Below, piece by piece: positions 61,809-64,000 of a DNA stretch of 64,000 nucleotides (position 1 is its first letter; every line of letters begins with the position of its first letter). The stretch covers positions 1 through 64,000 of the forward strand of contig CAYNXB010000008.1 of NCBI GenBank assembly GCA_964401045.1. The letters run 5' to 3'. The notes below the pieces were generated by a model, which saw only the letters and a list, made by a program, of their open reading frames with translations, searched no databases and was not told where the DNA came from. The stretch comes from CAYNXB01 sp964401045 (GTDB taxonomy: Bacteria > Pseudomonadota > Alphaproteobacteria > Sphingomonadales > Sphingomonadaceae). Both the position numbers and the translations under genes were made by a program.

Positions 61809-62774
61809 GCGATCGGTGCGGCCGAAATCGCGAATGTCAACTTCCCCGTGGCGGTGCTCGTCTGGCTGATGATCATCCCGATGCTCCTGAAGATCGACTT
61901 CGGCGCGCTCGGGAAGGTGCGGCGACATTGGCGCGGCGTCGGCGTGACGCTGTTCGTCAACTGGGCGGTCAAGCCGTTCTCGATGGCGCTCCTCGCGACG
62001 ATCTTCATCGGCTGGCTCTTCGCGCCGTTGCTGGCCCCGGGTGAGATTTCGTCATACATCGCGGGCTTGATCCTGCTCGCGGCGGCGCCTTGCACTGCAA
62101 TGGTGTTCGTATGGTCGAACCTGTGCAACGGCGACCCCGAATACACGCTCAGCCAGGTAGCCTTGAACGATCTGCTGATGGTGATCCTGTTTGCGCCGAT
62201 CGTCGGGCTCTTGCTTGGCGTCGCCTCCATCACGGTGCCATGGGCAACGCTGCTGCTGTCGGTCGCCCTTTACATCGTGGCTCCGGTAGTGATCGCGCAG
62301 GCGCTTCGCAGGTCCGTCCTGGCACAGGGCGGGCAACCGGCGATCGATGGGTTGCTGGCGCGGCTCGGGCCGGTGTCGCTGGTGGCGCTGCTCGCAACGC
62401 TCGTCCTGCTCTTCGGCTTCCAGGGCGAAGCCATCGTGGAGCAACCCCTGGTCATTGCGCTGCTCGCCGTCCCGATCTTGATCCAGGTCTATCTGAACGC
62501 CGGGCTTGCGTATTATCTGAACCGCGCAACCGGCGAAGCGCATTGCGTTGCAGGCCCGTCTGCATTGATCGGCGCAAGCAACTTCTTCGAACTTGCCGTT
62601 GCCGCCGCGATCGGGCTGTTCGGGCTCAAGTCGGGCGCCGCGCTTGCAACCGTCGTCGGTGTGCTGATCGAAGTCCCGGTTATGCTTTCCGTCGTCGCAA
62701 TCGTGAACCGTTCGAAGGGCTGGTATGAGCGAGGCGAAGCCGTCGCACGTTTAACCGCCGCAATGCGAGGCTAA
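61809..62774 (+). CDS. acr3: ACR3-type arsenite efflux permease (5' end lost in gap)
   Basis: 321 residues visible, starting inside the first helices (NVNFPVAVLVWLMIIPMLLK). Acr3 signatures: VNWAVKPFSMALLATIFIGW, ILLAAAPCTAMVFVWSNLCN (with the conserved Cys of the fourth helix), GDPEYTLSQVALNDLLMVIL and GPSALIGASNFFELAVAAAI. It exports As(III) from the cytosol. The 5' end is missing in the gap; the complete protein would be about 355 residues. Confidence 0.9.
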   Translation, partial: AIGAAEIANVNFPVAVLVWLMIIPMLLKIDFGALGKVRRHWRGVGVTLFVNWAVKPFSMALLATIFIGWLFAPLLAPGEISSYIAGLILLAAAPCTAMVFVWSNLCNGDPEYTLSQVALNDLLMVILFAPIVGLLLGVASITVPWATLLLSVALYIVAPVVIAQALRRSVLAQGGQPAIDGLLARLGPVSLVALLATLVLLFGFQGEAIVEQPLVIALLAVPILIQVYLNAGLAYYLNRATGEAHCVAGPSALIGASNFFELAVAAAIGLFGLKSGAALATVVGVLIEVPVMLSVVAIVNRSKGWYERGEAVARLTAAMRG

Positions 62775-62778
62775 CCTC

Positions 62779-63189
62779 ATGGCAGACGAATTCCCGATCA
62801 CGATCTACCACAATTCCGATTGTGGAACGTCGCGCAACACGCTCGCTATGATCGAAGCGGCCGGGTACGCGCCGAAAGTGGTTGAGTATCGCAATGTCGG
62901 CTGGACACGATCGCAGCTGGACGCGCTGCTGGCTGGAATGGCCGCCAAGCCCCGCGACATCATGCGCGAGAAGGGCACGCCAGCGGCCGAACTCGGCTTG
63001 CTCGATCCATCGGTTCCTGATGAAGCGATCATCGAAGCGATGATCGAGCATCCCATTCTGGTGAACCGGCCTGTCGTGGTGACGCCAAAGGGGGTGAAGC
63101 TATGCCGCCCGTCCGAAGCGGTGCTCGAAATTCTGGATCGCGCGCCTGCCGCATTCACCAAGGAAGATGGTGAAATCGTGCGGCTTTGA
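62779..63189 (+). CDS. arsC: Arsenate reductase ArsC (glutaredoxin-dependent type)
   Basis: 136 residues. ITIYHNSDCGTSRNTLAMIE carries the catalytic Cys15 (E. coli R773 ArsC: CGTSRN). VVTPKGVKLCRPSEAVLEIL is the C-terminal RPSE signature, with the arsenate-binding Arg. It reduces arsenate to arsenite, which Acr3 then exports. Starts 4 bases after the acr3 stop, so the operon is arsI-arsR-acr3-arsC. Confidence 0.93.
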   Translation: MADEFPITIYHNSDCGTSRNTLAMIEAAGYAPKVVEYRNVGWTRSQLDALLAGMAAKPRDIMREKGTPAAELGLLDPSVPDEAIIEAMIEHPILVNRPVVVTPKGVKLCRPSEAVLEILDRAPAAFTKEDGEIVRL

Positions 63190-63545
63190 TTTCCGAGTTC
63201 GGGATGGTTTTGCCGCCGGCCTGTTTTTCGGATCGTGGACGTCGGAGCTCGCGTTCTCCTTGACCATGCTACCGTCCTCCCCTAAGGGCCCGCCCAGCCG
63301 AGGGCAGGGTTTTGCTCTTCCCCTCAGCGATTGAGCTGAACATTGGCGGTGATGTGGTGCGGGGCGTCCGCCTCGCAGTGCACCCGTCAAAGTAACCCGG
63401 CCTGCTGGCCTGGTGGAGTGTTTCGAGCTCGCCCGTTTGCGCCGCTTCGGCGGTGGCTGGGCCCCGGCAACTCCGGGGTGTCACGGGCGATCATTCGCAC
63501 ACTTCGCCTTCGCCTCGTAGCCACACGATAAGGTGAAGTCTTTTC
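63190..63545. other. 356-base rpsL leader region
   Basis: No gene. A possible promoter is TTGACC (63260-63265), a 17-base spacer and TAAGGG (63283-63288). A later stem CCCCGG-N5-CCGGGG (63462-63478) lies about 70 bases before rpsL. Such leaders of str operons are common. The minus-strand frame 63100-63267 is treated as rejected. Confidence 0.6.
63260..63288 (+). promoter_or_regulatory. Possible rpsL promoter
   Basis: TTGACC at 63260-63265 matches the -35 consensus in five of six positions; TAAGGG at 63283-63288 follows after 17 bases and matches TATAAT in three. A weak prediction, supported by the lack of another promoter in the 356 bases. Confidence 0.3.
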
Positions 63546-63917
63546 ATGCCGACGATCAACCAGCTGGTCCGCAAGGGCCGCGTGCCGCAGAAGGCCAAGT
63601 CCAAGGTCCCTGCGATGGAGGCGAACCCGCAGAAGCGCGGCGTCTGCACCCGCGTCTACACGACGACCCCGAAGAAGCCGAACTCGGCGCTGCGCAAGGT
63701 CGCCAAGGTGCGTCTGACCAACCAGCGCGAAGTCATCACCTACATTCCCGGTGAGGGCCACAACCTGCAGGAGCACTCCGTGGTGCTGATCCGCGGCGGG
63801 CGTGTGCGCGACCTTCCCGGCGTGCGCTATCATGTGCTGCGCGGCGTGCTCGACACGCAGGGCGTCAAGGACCGCAAGCAATCGCGTTCCAAGTACGGGG
63901 CCAAGCGGCCGAAGTAA
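63546..63917 (+). CDS. rpsL: 30S ribosomal protein S12
   Basis: 123 residues. [40 protein letters not shown] and [20 protein letters not shown] are S12. In TTTPKKPNS the Lys residues where streptomycin resistance commonly arises are both unchanged, as is the second site in the RVKDLPGV-like stretch except that Lys is Arg here ([10 protein letters not shown]). S12 sits in the decoding centre. AAGGTGAA lies 9 bases before the ATG. rpsG starts 59 bases downstream. Confidence 0.98.
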   Translation: MPTINQLVRKGRVPQKAKSKVPAMEANPQKRGVCTRVYTTTPKKPNSALRKVAKVRLTNQREVITYIPGEGHNLQEHSVVLIRGGRVRDLPGVRYHVLRGVLDTQGVKDRKQSRSKYGAKRPK

Positions 63918-63975
63918 GGTTTTTCGGCCGGCGCGCCTGTTTGGCAGCGCTGCCCATCGAGAAGGAATTAATCCG

Positions 63976-64000
63976 ATGTCACGTCGTCGTCGTCCCGAAA
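63976..64000 (+). CDS. rpsG: 30S ribosomal protein S7 (5' start only)
   Basis: Only MSRRRRPE is in the window, starting at ATG 63976 after GAAGGAAT. The position directly after rpsL and the Arg-rich start fit RpsG, which follows rpsL in the str operon. The rest lies beyond the right edge. Confidence 0.9.

Noticed and set aside
61332..62774. A 480-codon ArsR-Acr3 fusion
   Set aside because: It depends on 100 N being the true gap length, joins an incomplete ArsR to an incomplete Acr3, and starts inside arsI.
63100..63267. Minus-strand 55-codon ORF (MVKENASSDVHDPKN) with a GGGGAGG upstream
   Set aside because: It overlaps the end of arsC antisense and has no recognisable domain. The Shine-Dalgarno match alone is weak evidence; it could also be the remnant of a gene cut by the ars cassette.

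Overview
The window is high-GC alphaproteobacterial chromosome, most likely Sphingomonadales (Erythrobacteraceae or Sphingomonadaceae). The evidence is the permuted two-piece tmRNA with tag ANDNEALALAA, the alphaproteobacterial housekeeping families (DUF2794, EpsC-type CysE, HdaA, PurS/PurQ), REP-like elements built on a GTTCGnnCTGAGCTTGTCGAAG-type core, and the TonB-receptor style of nutrient uptake. Two runs of exactly 100 N (1911-2010 and 61709-61808) are scaffold gaps of unknown true size; each damages a gene.

Layout. 1-203 is the start of a Ku gene (minus). 230-6653 is the most unusual block: a LysR regulator divergent from a tight five-gene operon coding a dikinase split into two proteins, a biotin carrier, a pyruvate-carboxylase-type carboxyltransferase and a HAD phosphatase. 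Its architecture matches the recently described acetovanillone/4-hydroxyacetophenone carboxylation systems (Acv of Sphingobium SYK-6, Hpe of Rhodococcus): phosphorylate the phenol, carboxylate the acetyl side chain, remove the phosphate. No biotin carboxylase is encoded beside it. 6688-11094 (minus) holds a ketopantoate-reductase-like gene, a glycerate-kinase-like gene, a Nudix gene, two TPM-domain genes and LemA. MscL (plus) and the tmRNA follow. 12396-15980 (minus) is an arginine succinyltransferase (AST) segment: an M20 hydrolase, astA and astB. 16023-21788 (minus) is the classical lptD-surA-pdxA-rsmA outer-membrane/ribosome operon, divergent from pepA-holC-ndk.

24402-34847: a methyltransferase, purM-purN (PurN fused to a YjbR domain), DUF2066-hdaA-cysE-DUF2794, a membrane protein, an SDR, gph, glmU and a conserved hypothetical gene. 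35066-41511: glmS, a GGDEF-EAL cyclic-di-GMP protein, purS-purQ and ilvE. The 543-base stretch upstream of ilvE holds a short, very structured minus-strand leader with an 18-codon ORF behind a near-perfect 12-base Shine-Dalgarno sequence. 42055-50814: a small secreted protein, a lipoprotein, tlyA, tspO, ubiK, DUF1993, recO, leuB, a GT2-GtrA glycosyltransferase, a small PLDc_N protein, a PMT-type glycosyltransferase and metZ. 50915-55064: an HWE/HisKA_2-type sensor kinase, apaG, small membrane proteins and a Kef/YbaL-type antiporter.

55183-59018 is a two-gene TonB-receptor/beta-propeller-phytase operon behind a three-unit, 11-base-period Pho-box-like element, so it is probably switched on by phosphate starvation. 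A GcvA-like regulator and an EF-hand protein follow. 61030-63189 is an arsenic cassette (arsI-arsR-acr3-arsC) behind a perfect 14+14 palindrome; it sits immediately before the str ribosomal operon (rpsL, start of rpsG), which closes the window.
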